From Anatilimnocola floriformis (lineage in GTDB: Bacteria; Planctomycetota; Planctomycetia; Pirellulales; Pirellulaceae): a stretch of DNA of 64,000 nucleotides. Made by a program: the position numbers and the translations under genes. Positions 33,847-45,705 of the stretch are shown here, piece by piece. Each line of letters opens with the position of its first letter. The stretch's first letter is position 1. The stretch covers positions 3,534,001 through 3,598,000 of the forward strand of contig NZ_JAMLFW010000001.1 in assembly GCF_024256385.1 (NCBI RefSeq), read 5' to 3'. A model generated the notes under the pieces. That model was not told the DNA's origin. It searched no databases and saw only the letters and a list, made by a program, of their open reading frames with translations.

Positions 33847-36462
33847 TCAGTTCGTTACCTTTGCCCAAAACGGATGCTGCCGGTCGCCGCGCGTCCGCAC
33901 ATCTTCCAGTAGCACCGGCAAGTCAGGTTGCGGGTTCAGCACCCGTTTGCCTTTTTTCAAGACGACGAACGGCTTGTTGTCGAAATCGATCATTTCGGGC
34001 GACAGCCAAACGGTGATCTTGCCCGCCGAGGTATCGGCCGAGATGCCGTTGTTCGGCAAGATCGCCCCTTCGATCTTCGTCGGCAGCGTGCCGCGCGGTG
34101 GCGGCCATTGCACCGGATCGACCACGCTCTTGTCCGACATCTGGTCGACTTCGACAAACCAGAAGTAACGATCCCAACTTCGCAGCACGTTGGCTTCAAA
34201 CTTCTTGGGGAAGAAGTTGCGGCGATGGAGATTCATCCATTCAAAAATGTTCTGAATCTCGTCATGAAAGTGTTCGTGGCCGCGGCCTTGAAACTGAACG
34301 ACCATCGAATCGTAGCCGACGTACTTCAGATACTTTTCCCAGTCGGCAGCGTTCACAAACCATTTGTCGCCGTCCTTCTCGCCGCAGACAAAATACATCG
34401 GCAGATTGCGACCGTTCTCTTGGTAGCGGGTGATGTACTTATCGGCGCGGGCCACGATCGGAATCACGCCGGCCCAGTGATCGGGATGGGCCAGGCCGAT
34501 ATCCCAAGCGGCATCGGCGCCCATTGAGTGGCCGCTCAAAAAGACCTTGTCGGTATCGATCGAAAAACGGCGAATAGCATCGCGCACCGAATACAACACA
34601 GCGGCATGTTCGCGGGCCGTGAACTCGTACTCGCGCTGATGATCGCGCGTCCAAACCGGCGCAATCACGATATAGCCATGCCGAGTCGCCTGGCCGTAAC
34701 GCATACCAGCCTTTGCTGAATGCGGGCCGGCCCACCAATCGACTTGCTGCAACGCGTTGGTCCCAGCGCCGTTGAGCGTGACGATGCAGGGATAACGCCG
34801 ATAAGGATCGTATTCGGGCGGCAACTGCACGTAATAGTTGATGATCGGATCTTCGCTGATGCCGGGCGTCTGCAACTGCAGCAAGCCATTGATGCCTGCA
34901 TAGGCGGGCAAGTCGCCGATCGGCGAACCGTCCTTATCGACGGGCGGCGGCAACACCACTTTGTTGGCCTTGATCACTTCGGCCGGCGGCGGCGCGGCGG
35001 GCAACTTGTCATCGAGCAAACCGCCCGGACCCTTCTTTCCCGGCGCGATTGGAGCTGGCGGCGCAACCACCGGAGCTCGAACAGCCGGCGGCGCAACGGC
35101 GGGGCCAGCAACCGGCTCGGCTTTCTTCTCCGGGATGGCCGGATCCGGTTCTGGCCCTTTGATGACCGCAAAAGTGGCCATCGGCGGCTTCATGTGAGCG
35201 ATGAGCTTGGCCACCGATTCCGGCGTGCTACCTTCCAAGCTGTTGAGCGCGGTCAGGGCTGCATCCCGTTCCGGCTTGCGCTTGGCAAGGAGATAGTCGC
35301 GCACGCGGTCCCGAACTTGCGCGAGCGCCAGTGCCACGGCCAAGTTGTCCGTGCCGTTGCCGCTCCCCATCAACCAACCGCTGATCGCCAGCGACAGCTT
35401 TTGGTCCGGCGTCATTTTGGGATCGTTCTGCAGCCGCAGATAGTCGGCCATGCGATTGAGCGTGTGGATGTTCATCTCGGCCGCGATTTCCTGGCACAGC
35501 GGCAAGGCTTTTTGGCGAGGTCCATCCAGTTCGATTTTGGAATGATGTTCTTTCATCAATTCCAAGACGAGGTCCCCCTTGGCCTTGATGTCTTCATATT
35601 CCTTGAGCGTATCGGTGGCTTGCAGCTTCATTTCGCCGCCGACGCCTTCGCTGGGAAAATTCGTGAGCATGTCGATGGCCAGGCGATGCTGCCCGGCTTC
35701 GCGACGGAGTTCGATTTCCTTAAAGAGCATGTTGCTGCCGGTGGCTCGCAAGCGGCCGACGAGTTCTTGCAGATTGCCGAGATTCGGAAAGTCGCGAATG
35801 ACTCCTTCGAGCTCCGCGCGAGCGTCTTGAACGCGCTGCGCCTGCAAATACAACCGCACGATGCTCAGCCGTTGTTCCGCGTTCTTCGGATCGATCCGAT
35901 GCATCAGGATTTCGCTGAGCGTCTCGCGCGGGATCGAGCTCGTGGCGATCCGCATCGACCAGACGTATTGATAACTGCCGCGCGTGAGGGCTTCGACCTT
36001 CGTAAACTTCGGCGTGATCTCGGTGATCCCCTGAATGACGTCGATGTTTCCCTTGTTTCCCGCCATCGTGAAAGTGCGACGGCCATACTTATCAAACGGT
36101 TCGACCTTTACGATCGGGCCCACCGAGGCGATGCCAGGCCCTGCCGAAGCGACGGCTTGCTGCAACTTGATTCGCTCGAAGGCGCTCATCTGCGAATCGC
36201 CAAACGTCTGCACGCTCTTCTGGCCGACAAACACGCGGCGCAAATCGTCGTCGATGATCACGATCTCTTTGACCGCGACATCGCCACCGCCGGCTGCTCC
36301 CGCCGCAACGGCCCCATCGAGGCTGCCGATCTTGCCGACGCTCCCCTCAATCCGCATGCCATTCTTCAGCGTGATGACTTCAGCGAAGGCGGGCTGAGTG
36401 ATCAAGAAAACGGAGAGAACCAGCCAGCGCAGGTAGTTCTGCGCGCAGAGATGTCGATACAT
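33847..36462 (-). CDS. large secreted protein with C-terminal alpha/beta-hydrolase domain
   Basis: An 871-residue exported protein. After the signal peptide (WLVLSVFLITQPAFA) comes a beta segment (EVITLKNGMRIEGSVGKI), a long helical region (about 180-440), a Pro/Ala-rich linker (about 450-520), and a C-terminal esterase/PHB-depolymerase-like domain. The nucleophile elbow GHSMGADAAWDIGLAHPDHW, an acidic residue in FVCGEKDGD and the His in GRGHEHFHDE form a plausible catalytic triad. The substrate is unknown. Upstream of it lies an unusually long, motif-rich gap. Confidence 0.82.
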   Translation of the reverse strand: MYRHLCAQNYLRWLVLSVFLITQPAFAEVITLKNGMRIEGSVGKIGSLDGAVAAGAAGGGDVAVKEIVIIDDDLRRVFVGQKSVQTFGDSQMSAFERIKLQQAVASAGPGIASVGPIVKVEPFDKYGRRTFTMAGNKGNIDVIQGITEITPKFTKVEALTRGSYQYVWSMRIATSSIPRETLSEILMHRIDPKNAEQRLSIVRLYLQAQRVQDARAELEGVIRDFPNLGNLQELVGRLRATGSNMLFKEIELRREAGQHRLAIDMLTNFPSEGVGGEMKLQATDTLKEYEDIKAKGDLVLELMKEHHSKIELDGPRQKALPLCQEIAAEMNIHTLNRMADYLRLQNDPKMTPDQKLSLAISGWLMGSGNGTDNLAVALALAQVRDRVRDYLLAKRKPERDAALTALNSLEGSTPESVAKLIAHMKPPMATFAVIKGPEPDPAIPEKKAEPVAGPAVAPPAVRAPVVAPPAPIAPGKKGPGGLLDDKLPAAPPPAEVIKANKVVLPPPVDKDGSPIGDLPAYAGINGLLQLQTPGISEDPIINYYVQLPPEYDPYRRYPCIVTLNGAGTNALQQVDWWAGPHSAKAGMRYGQATRHGYIVIAPVWTRDHQREYEFTAREHAAVLYSVRDAIRRFSIDTDKVFLSGHSMGADAAWDIGLAHPDHWAGVIPIVARADKYITRYQENGRNLPMYFVCGEKDGDKWFVNAADWEKYLKYVGYDSMVVQFQGRGHEHFHDEIQNIFEWMNLHRRNFFPKKFEANVLRSWDRYFWFVEVDQMSDKSVVDPVQWPPPRGTLPTKIEGAILPNNGISADTSAGKITVWLSPEMIDFDNKPFVVLKKGKRVLNPQPDLPVLLEDVRTRGDRQHPFWAKVTN

Positions 36463-37126
36463 TCCAGCCTCCTGTTCCGACCGCCGAGAGTTCGGCGTTG
36501 AAAAGCCCGCACCGTTTCATTGTGACGGAGTGCGGGCACAAGTCAACAAACTCCGATTTCTGTTCGCTCCGGTCAACTGCTACCAGCCGAACGACCAGTG
36601 TAAATATGCGAATTCCGCGACAGAATTATAACCATTATAACCGTTATGACGATTTTTAAATACATGCAAAGCTTTACTGCAAAAAGCTTTGCGCGAAATG
36701 GTCCCGAGATGTCTATAACCCCTCGCCCTTGATTTCGACTCTTCGAAAACCCGCGACAACTCTTTGCCTGGCAATGACTTCGGAACAACATTCTGACAAG
36801 TGTCCAATAACGGGTTATAACCTCGGTATAACCATTCCTATAACACCTCCATAACCGCCTGTTAGATCTTGGCAACGTTTTCATAACCATTCCCAGCTGA
36901 CCGATACCTTCAACCGAACCGCCCGATTTTGGCGCCGCGCAGCAGTGACTAGCTTCGGCCTCGCACAGCTCACGAGTGAATTGAGGTAATCTCATTCCGG
37001 CGTCACCGGTGTTACTCGATTAGACAGCGACCGGCGACAACTTAGGTCTGCGCCGTTTCGGGAGCTCTCCCTCCCGAATGCGCGAACCATTTCGTACCCA
37101 CTTTGCTCCTTTCCCTTCGAGCAACC
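36463..37126. promoter_or_regulatory. long intergenic gap with clustered ATAACC motifs
   Basis: 664 bp between two divergent genes. At least seven plus-strand ATAACC hexamers occur in 263 bp: 36628, 36637, 36715, 36817, 36828, 36851 and 36883 (start of the hexamer), most within TATAACC or TTATAACC, plus an imperfect CTATAACACC at about 36838. All have the same orientation. No convincing ORF is present; a 140-codon minus-strand frame crosses it but its sequence is low in family character. An operator array for a regulator of the hydrolase gene, or of archease-rtcB, is possible. Confidence 0.55.
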
Positions 37127-37549
37127 ATGTTTGAAGTTTTCGAACACACAGCAGACTTAGGGATTCGCGCGCGAGCAAGGTCGCTGGAGGAGCTGTTCGC
37201 GGAAGCAGCGCGCGGGTTGATTGCACAACTGGCAAATCTCGACGCGGTGCAGCGAGTCTCTGAGAAATCGATTGAGCTAGCGAGCGATTCGCTGGAATAT
37301 CTGCTGTTCGATTGGCTCAGCGAGTTGCTGTATGCATTTGAGGAATCGCGATTGCTGCTGAGTGAGTTCGACGTGCAGATCAAACAAACTGGCGAGGAGT
37401 TCAAACTCCGCGCTGTAGCCCGCGGCGAAGTGGCCGATGCGGCGCGACACGAATTGGATCACGAAGTGAAAGCGATTACGTATCACGGCTTGCTTGTTGA
37501 GCAGCAACCGGGCGGCGATTGGCTCGCCGAAGTGATTGTCGATATTTAG
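37127..37549 (+). CDS. archease
   Basis: A 140-residue archease: FEVFEHTADLGIRARARSLEELFAEAARGL, LEYLLFDWLSELLYAFEE, and the C-terminal HEVKAITYHGLLVEQQPGGDWLAEVIVDI with the conserved metal-site Asp residues. Archease activates RtcB by promoting guanylylation and allows other NTP cofactors. ATG 37127 is selected over 37103 because it starts at the conserved MFEVFEHTADLGI. The gene for RtcB follows on the same strand. Confidence 0.93.
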   Translation: MFEVFEHTADLGIRARARSLEELFAEAARGLIAQLANLDAVQRVSEKSIELASDSLEYLLFDWLSELLYAFEESRLLLSEFDVQIKQTGEEFKLRAVARGEVADAARHELDHEVKAITYHGLLVEQQPGGDWLAEVIVDI

Positions 37550-37551
37550 GA

Positions 37552-37656
37552 AGCCCGTAGCGTCAGCGAGGGAGTCCACCGGAGGCCAATGTGCCACGCG
37601 ATCCAAACATGAAAATGCCAAAGAAGAACCACACGCCCTCGCTCACGCTACGGGCT
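37552..37656. repeat. inverted repeat between archease and rtcB
   Basis: Arms 37552-37572 and 37636-37656 (21 nt, one mismatch) start AGCCCGTAGCG and end CGCTACGGGCT, with a 63-nt loop. They lie entirely between the archease stop and the rtcB start, so the co-transcript would form a large hairpin just upstream of rtcB translation. The repeat type looks like a planctomycete intergenic element. Confidence 0.9.
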
Positions 37657-37672
37657 ACCTAAGGACAAGACG

Positions 37673-39136
37673 ATGCCTAAGGGCGGATTTCACGGACCGA
37701 TTGAGAAGGTCAACGATTATCTCTGGCGGATTCCAAAGTCGTATCGCGAGGGAATGCGCGTCGATGGGCTGATCTTCGCCGACGAAGAGTTGATGAAGCT
37801 GATTCGCGCCGACCAGGCCGCGGAGCAAGTGGCCAACGTGGCGTTCTTGCCCGGCATTCAGCACGCCAGTCTGGCCATGCCCGACATTCATTGGGGCTAC
37901 GGCTTTTGCATTGGTGGCGTGTGTGCGACCGATCCGAACGAGGGTGGCGTCATTTCGCCGGGCGGTGTTGGCTACGACATCAACTGCGGCGTGCGACTCG
38001 TGCGGTCGAATCTTTTCTATCAAGACGTGAAGCCGCATCTGCGTCGACTGATGGACACACTTTACACGCACGTTCCCGCTGGACTCGGTCAGGATGGTAA
38101 GTATCGCTTCAATCCGCGCGAGTTGAAGCAGCTGATGGGCGATGGTGCCGCTTACCTCAAGCGACGTGGCCTGGTGACGGCGAGTGATCTCGAAAATACC
38201 GAAGCGGGCGGCTGCCTGGAAACGGCGGATCCAGAGAACGTGACCGATCGCGCGCTGGAGCGCGGCGGCAAACAGTGCGGCACGCTCGGCTCGGGAAATC
38301 ATTTTCTCGAAGTGCAGGTCGTCGATGCCATCTTCGATGCCGAAGCCGCCGAGGTGATGGGGCTCGAGAAGGACATGGTCTGCGTGATGATCCATTCCGG
38401 CAGTCGCGGCTTGGGCTATCAAGTTTGCGACGATGCCCTGCGCGATCTCCGCAAAGCGCCGACGAAGTACGGCATTGATCTGCCTGACAAGCAACTCGTC
38501 TGCGCACCGGTTCACAGCGAAGAGGGCGAGCATTATCTGGGCGCGATGTCGGCTGCGGCGAACTACGGCTTTTGCAATCGTCAGCTGCTGATGTGGCAGG
38601 CTCGCGAGTCGTTCGAGCTGACCTTCGGCAAAGGCTGGGAAGCGTTGCAGATGGGGCTCATCTATGACGTGGCGCACAACATTGCGAAGCTCGAAGAACA
38701 CACGGTCGCTGGCGTGAAGAAGAAAGTCTGGGTCCATCGCAAGGGCGCCACGCGGGCGTTTCCGGCGGGCCATCCGGAGATTCCCGCGCAGTATTCAGCC
38801 ATCGGTCAGCCGGTGATTATTCCCGGCGATATGGGCCGCGCAAGTTGGGTGCTCGTCGGTCAACCTGGCAGCATGGAGCAATCATTCGGCACGGCCTGTC
38901 ACGGCGCGGGGCGCGTGATGAGTCGCACAGCAGCCGTCGCGCATGCAGCCGGTCGGCGGATCGATCAAGAGCTACTCGCCAAGGGAATCGAAGCCCGCGC
39001 GCGAAGTTGGCGCGGCTTGGCTGAGGAACAGCCCGATGCCTACAAGGATGTCGACCTCGTGGTGAATGTTGTGCATCAAGCCAACCTGGCGAAGAAGGTC
39101 GCGCGCATGCGGCCGATTGGGGTCGTGAAGGGATAA
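37673..39136 (+). CDS. rtcB: RtcB RNA ligase
   Basis: A 487-residue RtcB. It joins RNA 2',3'-cyclic-phosphate or 3'-phosphate ends to 5'-OH ends using GTP and Mn2+, for RNA repair or splicing. Family motifs are intact: MPDIHWGYGFCIGGVCA, SPGGVGYDINCGVRL (Mn-binding Cys), GTLGSGNHFLEVQ, MIHSGSRGLGYQVC, ANYGFCNRQLL, DVAHNIAKLEEH, and the C-terminal guanylylated-His region in FGTACHGAGRVMSR. Paired with archease, its activator, upstream. No RtcA or RtcR gene is adjacent, so induction is not of the sigma-54 RtcR type here as far as visible. Confidence 0.97.
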   Translation: MPKGGFHGPIEKVNDYLWRIPKSYREGMRVDGLIFADEELMKLIRADQAAEQVANVAFLPGIQHASLAMPDIHWGYGFCIGGVCATDPNEGGVISPGGVGYDINCGVRLVRSNLFYQDVKPHLRRLMDTLYTHVPAGLGQDGKYRFNPRELKQLMGDGAAYLKRRGLVTASDLENTEAGGCLETADPENVTDRALERGGKQCGTLGSGNHFLEVQVVDAIFDAEAAEVMGLEKDMVCVMIHSGSRGLGYQVCDDALRDLRKAPTKYGIDLPDKQLVCAPVHSEEGEHYLGAMSAAANYGFCNRQLLMWQARESFELTFGKGWEALQMGLIYDVAHNIAKLEEHTVAGVKKKVWVHRKGATRAFPAGHPEIPAQYSAIGQPVIIPGDMGRASWVLVGQPGSMEQSFGTACHGAGRVMSRTAAVAHAAGRRIDQELLAKGIEARARSWRGLAEEQPDAYKDVDLVVNVVHQANLAKKVARMRPIGVVKG

Positions 39137-39204
39137 TTTGTTTGACGCAACAGCGCCGCAAAAAACTGGCTTTGGCGTGCTTAAGTTGCCTACAATCATC
39201 GACC

Positions 39205-40152
39205 ATGACCATCAAAGTAACCTGCCGTTGCGGACAATCGTTTGCGGCCCGCCCTGAATATGCTGGGCAGACGCTGGCCTGTCCGGTTTGCCGTCAACCT
39301 CTCACGGTGCCACAGCCCGATGATTTTGGCTTGGAACCACTGCCCGACTTTTCGACTCCGGTTTCCAAATCGCTCGCGCCCGCGCCCATCAGATCGCAGA
39401 GCGGTAGTGGATTGAACATGCCGATGCTCCTCATGCTGGGTGGCGGCGGCTTGGTTGCGTTGATCGTGCTGGGAGTGATTGGCAGCTATGCGTACTACGC
39501 GTTTTCCCTGGTTCGATCGGCATCGTCGCTCCCAGACAGCGTCGCCGAAATTCGGGAGATTACCGGGCAACCTGCCGGTGATCTGACGCGCGAAACGGAG
39601 AAGGTTTTTGGTGGCAAGAACACACCGGTCACCGGTGCCGCTCCGCCGGGCGGCGGCTTGCAGAGCTTTTTGCCGCCAGCCACGCCAGCAGGCATGGTGA
39701 CGCACACCATCGCCGGAGAGTATTCGATTGCCGCGCTGCCGGAATTCGAGTGGGTAGACATTCCCAAGAAGGTGTTCGGGGATACGATGGCCGTCAACAG
39801 CACCGGCAAGAAGCCGGGGGAAAAGGTCGGCGACATCATCATGGTGCATCTCGAAGAGAGACCCAACGCCTCACACAACCACCGCCGCGCCTACCTGCAA
39901 ATGCAACACTCGTTCATCCATCTCTTCGGCCAACTGCGGCCGGTGAGCAACATCAAAGGTTTTGAACTCCCGGATGAAATTCCCAACGTGGTGAATTTCT
40001 CCTACGACTTTGACAATGCCGGCACCGTTGGCAAAGGCGCGGGCAAGATCATCTTCAGCACCAAACGTGTTTGCATCTTGAGCCTCCGCGTCATGGATTC
40101 CAAAGACGCGCCGCTGATGCACGCCTCGCTGAACAGTTTTCGCGAGTTCTAA
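39205..40152 (+). CDS. zinc-ribbon, single-pass membrane protein
   Basis: A 315-residue protein of unknown function. It begins with a ribbon (CRCGQSFAARPEYAGQTLACPVC, residues about 6-28), continues with a Pro-rich linker, a transmembrane segment (MPMLLMLGGGGLVALIVLGVIGSYAYYAF, about 72-98), and a C-terminal beta-rich region (HTIAGEYSIAALPEFEWVDIPKKVF...). The ribbon resembles those of other planctomycete membrane proteins in the window (39-503, 25906-26619). ATG 39205 is preferred to 39142 because it begins at the ribbon. Confidence 0.8.
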   Translation: MTIKVTCRCGQSFAARPEYAGQTLACPVCRQPLTVPQPDDFGLEPLPDFSTPVSKSLAPAPIRSQSGSGLNMPMLLMLGGGGLVALIVLGVIGSYAYYAFSLVRSASSLPDSVAEIREITGQPAGDLTRETEKVFGGKNTPVTGAAPPGGGLQSFLPPATPAGMVTHTIAGEYSIAALPEFEWVDIPKKVFGDTMAVNSTGKKPGEKVGDIIMVHLEERPNASHNHRRAYLQMQHSFIHLFGQLRPVSNIKGFELPDEIPNVVNFSYDFDNAGTVGKGAGKIIFSTKRVCILSLRVMDSKDAPLMHASLNSFREF

Positions 40153-40940
40153 TCTTGCTCGGTAATGTCAGCCCAGGGTCGGGTCTATTTTCGGGCCATT
40201 GAAATTCCCGTTCTCGCGCGCCGTTGCGATCAAGGGGCCGGGAGAATTTTCCGGCCAACGTGAACTTGCCGAAATTGTCGCGCTGCCGGAAAACACTCCC
40301 GACCCCGGATGGCAGACGCTGCAAATTCCCGCAATTGAGGCATTTTTTGAACAGAGTGTGACAAATTCGTGCGCACCTGCTATTGCCGAAATTGAAATGT
40401 GGAAATAACCTTAACTTAGGAGAGGTAGGAGAATTGATTGGCAGGGATCAGCCTGGCTCCGGCATTTGTACGCTGGCGTGCCGCCCTACCACTCTGCTCG
40501 CCTCTGACGGAATGCTCTTTTGCATCTTCTTGGGACGCAGCGACTCGCGGTCGCAATTTAGCGTCGGCATTCTTGCCCGGCATCTTCTCCCCAGCCGGTT
40601 GCAACCTACCGACGTTTCGTGCTGATCGCTCCCGGTCGCTAGGCGCTTTAGCCAACTCTCGGTGACAGCCAGAGTCGACTGCTGCGCACTCGGCAAGGCA
40701 TCGCTACGAAGTGATGCGTGCTGGCGAACCCAACGGCCGCAAAATTGTCACAACTTCAGACGCGCGGGCCATGTTGAATTCGGAACAACCTGCGTAGTCG
40801 CAGCATCCAAGTTGCGTACTCGCAGCAAACACATCGCGGCCGCTCACAGGGCCCGCGACCCTCGTGGTAAGCGAGGGCCATGGGCACCGAATGTGCAGCC
40901 ACCGCGCACGCCAAGCGTGCGATTTGAGGAGGACGGTGCA
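40153..40940. other. intergenic leader of the prkA operon
   Basis: 788 bp without a recognisable gene. Short frames on both strands show no known sequence, and the open stretch in frame with prkA from 40662 is poor in family character. A strong ribosome binding site (AGGAGG, 40927-40932) lies 8 bp before the prkA ATG. The length suggests a long regulated leader or promoter region; I could not assign -10/-35 elements. Confidence 0.45.
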
Positions 40941-42989
<2,049 letters not shown>

Positions 42990-43012
42990 CGCGGAAGGAA
43001 ACAGGTGCTGTC

Positions 43013-44122
43013 ATGTCGATGAAAATCGATCGCGATAACAACCGCTTCAAAGAAATCGTGAAGGGGAAGATTCGCCAGAATCTGCGGAAGTACGTGACGC
43101 ACGGCGAGATGATTGGCCGTAAGGGAAAAGACCTCGTGTCGATTCCGCTGCCGCAGCTCGACGTGCCCCACTTCCGCTACGGACAAAACGGCCGCGGCGG
43201 CGTTGGTCAGGGAGAAGGCGAAGTCGGCCAAGCCCTCGCGCCCGGTGAAGACGGCGAACCAGGGCAAGGCAAAGCCGGCAGCGATGCCGGCGAGCATGTC
43301 ATGCAAGTGGATGTTTCGCTCGACGAACTCGCGGCGATTCTCGGCCAGGAACTCCAATTGCCGCGGATCGAACCGAAAGGAAAAGCGAACATCGAGCAGG
43401 ACAAAGTTCGCTACACCAGCGTTCGCAAAGTCGGACCGGAGTCGCTCCGCCATTTCCGTCGCACCTACGTACAGGCCCTGAAGCGGCAACTTTCGGAAGG
43501 GAGTTATCGTCCCGCCGATCCCAAGATCGTGCCGTACAAAGACGACCGCCGCTATCGCTCGTGGGAAACGGTTTCCGAGCCGGTCGCAAACGCGGTGATC
43601 CTCTACATCATGGACGTCAGCGGCTCGATGACCGATGAGCAGAAAGAGATCGTGCGGACCGAAGCGTTTTGGATCGATACTTGGCTGCGGAGTCAGTACA
43701 CGGGCCTCGAGCGCCGCTACATCATTCACGATGCAGCCGCGAAAGAGGTTGACGAGGAGACTTTTTATCACACCCGCGAAAGCGGCGGCACGCGGATCAG
43801 CACGGCGTACAAAGTGGCGCTGCAGCTAATCAAAGAAAAGTTCGATCCGTCGCAGTGGAACATCTACGCCTTCCAGTTTTCCGACGGCGACAACTGGGGC
43901 GAAGACAACCGCCAATCACTAGCGATGTTGAAGGAAGAGATCCTGCCGATCTGCAATTTGTTCTGCTACGGCCAGGTTGAGAGCCCCTACGGCAGCGGCG
44001 AATACATCCGCGTGCTGGAAGAAGCTTTTGGGACGGAGCACGAACAACTTGTATTGTCGGAGATCGCCAGCAAGGAAGCGATTTACGAATCGATCAAGAC
44101 GTTTTTGGGGAAAGGCAAATAG
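43013..44122 (+). CDS. yhbH: YeaH/YhbH family protein (DUF444)
   Basis: A 369-residue DUF444 protein with the N-terminal [23 protein letters not shown], a Gly/Glu-rich linker ([22 protein letters not shown]) and a C-terminal von Willebrand A-like domain with a MIDAS-type motif ([23 protein letters not shown]-like [13 protein letters not shown]). It works with PrkA and SpoVR, probably as an adaptor, in a stress-response unit; the mechanism is not known. Ribosome binding site AAGGAAA precedes the ATG; 23 bp after prkA. Confidence 0.96.
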   Translation: MSMKIDRDNNRFKEIVKGKIRQNLRKYVTHGEMIGRKGKDLVSIPLPQLDVPHFRYGQNGRGGVGQGEGEVGQALAPGEDGEPGQGKAGSDAGEHVMQVDVSLDELAAILGQELQLPRIEPKGKANIEQDKVRYTSVRKVGPESLRHFRRTYVQALKRQLSEGSYRPADPKIVPYKDDRRYRSWETVSEPVANAVILYIMDVSGSMTDEQKEIVRTEAFWIDTWLRSQYTGLERRYIIHDAAAKEVDEETFYHTRESGGTRISTAYKVALQLIKEKFDPSQWNIYAFQFSDGDNWGEDNRQSLAMLKEEILPICNLFCYGQVESPYGSGEYIRVLEEAFGTEHEQLVLSEIASKEAIYESIKTFLGKGK

Positions 44123-44133
44123 GGAAATCGAAC

Positions 44134-45666
44134 ATGCCAGCCCTCCATCGTTTTCGCAATTTGACCGAAGAGCTCACCGAGATTCAGCGGCAGATTGAAG
44201 CTCATGCCCGCAACTACGGCTTGGATTTCTTTCCGACGATTTTCGAGGTCGTCGACGCCGAGCAGTTGAACGCGGTCGCGGCGTACGGCGGCTTTCCGAC
44301 TCGCTACCCGCACTGGCGGTTCGGCATGGAGTACGAACAGCTCGCGAAGGGCTATTCGTACGGCTTGCAGAAAATTTACGAGCTCGTGATCAACAACAAC
44401 CCGTGCTACGCCTACTTGCTCGGCAGCAACGGCGTGACCGACCAGAAGCTGGTGATGGCCCACGTCTATGGCCATTGCGACTTCTTCAAAAACAACGCCT
44501 GGTTCAATAAAACCGACCGGCGCATGATCGATACGATGGCCAACCACGGCAATCGGATTCGGAACTACATGGATCGCTTTGGCGTCGAAGAAGTCGAGAA
44601 TTTCATCGACTGCTGCCTCAGCCTGGAGGACTTGATCGATATCTATTCGCCGCACATCAAGCGACGTGATGATGCGCCGCCCCCTGTGCGTCACGATGAA
44701 GACGACGACGATGACTATGTCGACCCGACTGCGCCGACTCGGTTTCAATCGAAGGATTATCTCGATCGGTACGTGAACCCGCGGAAGTCGATGGACGCTG
44801 AGCGGGCTCAACTGAAACAAGACATGGAGAAAAAAGGGAACTTCCCGCCCGAGCCGATGCGCGACGTGATGCTCTTCCTTTCGGAGAATGCGCCGCTGAA
44901 GAACTGGCAAGCCGATGTGCTCGGCATCGTCCGCGAAGAGGCCTATTACTTTGCGCCGCAGGGGCAAACCAAAATCATGAACGAAGGCTGGGCCACTTAC
45001 TGGCACAGCACGATCATGACCAAGCATGCGATGGAGGCGAAGGACCTCGTTTGCTACGCCGATCACTGCGCGGGCACGTTGGCCGGTTCGCGGACGCGAT
45101 TGAACCCATACAAGCTAGGTGTCGAGCTCTATCGCGATATCGAAGATCGCTGGAATCGCGGCGCCTACGGCGAAGATTACGACAACTGCGAAGACTGGCA
45201 GGAGAAGATTCACTGGAACAAGCCGACGATGAAAGGGCGCGAAAAGATCTTCGAAGTCCGCAAGATCCACAACGATCTGACGTTCATCGACGAATTTCTG
45301 ACGCTCGACTTTTGCCGCCGGCACAAGCTGTTTTCGTTCGGTTATCAGCAGGAGTCGGGGTTCTACGAGATCGAGAGTCGCGAATTTCCCAACGTAAAAC
45401 AGCGACTTCTCTATAATTTAACGAACATGGGTCGGCCGATCATTTATGTAAAGGACGGCAACTACAAGAACCGCGGCGAGCTGTTGCTGGAGCACCGCTT
45501 CAGTGGGGCCGAGCTGCAACAGAACTTCGCGCAGGACACGCTGACGTCGCTCTACAAGCTGTGGCGGCGGCCGGTGCATATCGAAACGAAGCTGGAAGGG
45601 GCCACCGTGCTGTGGTCCTTTGACGGAACGTCGCACACGAGTTCGGAAGACAAAAAGAAAGGGTGA
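44134..45666 (+). CDS. spoVR: SpoVR family protein
   Basis: A 510-residue SpoVR/YcgB: MPALHRFRNLTEELTEIQRQIEAHARNYGLDFFP, the metal-like cluster YAYLLGSNGVTDQKLVMAHVYGHCDFFKNN, MNEGWATYWHSTIM and PYKLGVELYRDIEDRWNRG. SpoVR is conserved with PrkA and YhbH; in Bacillus it affects spore coat and cortex, but planctomycetes do not form such spores, so a general stationary-phase or stress role is inferred. Eleven bp after yhbH. Confidence 0.96.
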   Translation: MPALHRFRNLTEELTEIQRQIEAHARNYGLDFFPTIFEVVDAEQLNAVAAYGGFPTRYPHWRFGMEYEQLAKGYSYGLQKIYELVINNNPCYAYLLGSNGVTDQKLVMAHVYGHCDFFKNNAWFNKTDRRMIDTMANHGNRIRNYMDRFGVEEVENFIDCCLSLEDLIDIYSPHIKRRDDAPPPVRHDEDDDDDYVDPTAPTRFQSKDYLDRYVNPRKSMDAERAQLKQDMEKKGNFPPEPMRDVMLFLSENAPLKNWQADVLGIVREEAYYFAPQGQTKIMNEGWATYWHSTIMTKHAMEAKDLVCYADHCAGTLAGSRTRLNPYKLGVELYRDIEDRWNRGAYGEDYDNCEDWQEKIHWNKPTMKGREKIFEVRKIHNDLTFIDEFLTLDFCRRHKLFSFGYQQESGFYEIESREFPNVKQRLLYNLTNMGRPIIYVKDGNYKNRGELLLEHRFSGAELQQNFAQDTLTSLYKLWRRPVHIETKLEGATVLWSFDGTSHTSSEDKKKG

Positions 45667-45705
45667 TTGGCAAGCGATTTGCTCCCAAGATGGGACAGGC
45701 GGACA

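Noticed and set aside
36573-36995. 140-codon minus-strand ORF in the long gap
   Set aside because: Its hydrophobic run derives from the ATAACC motif cluster; no start signal or recognisable sequence.
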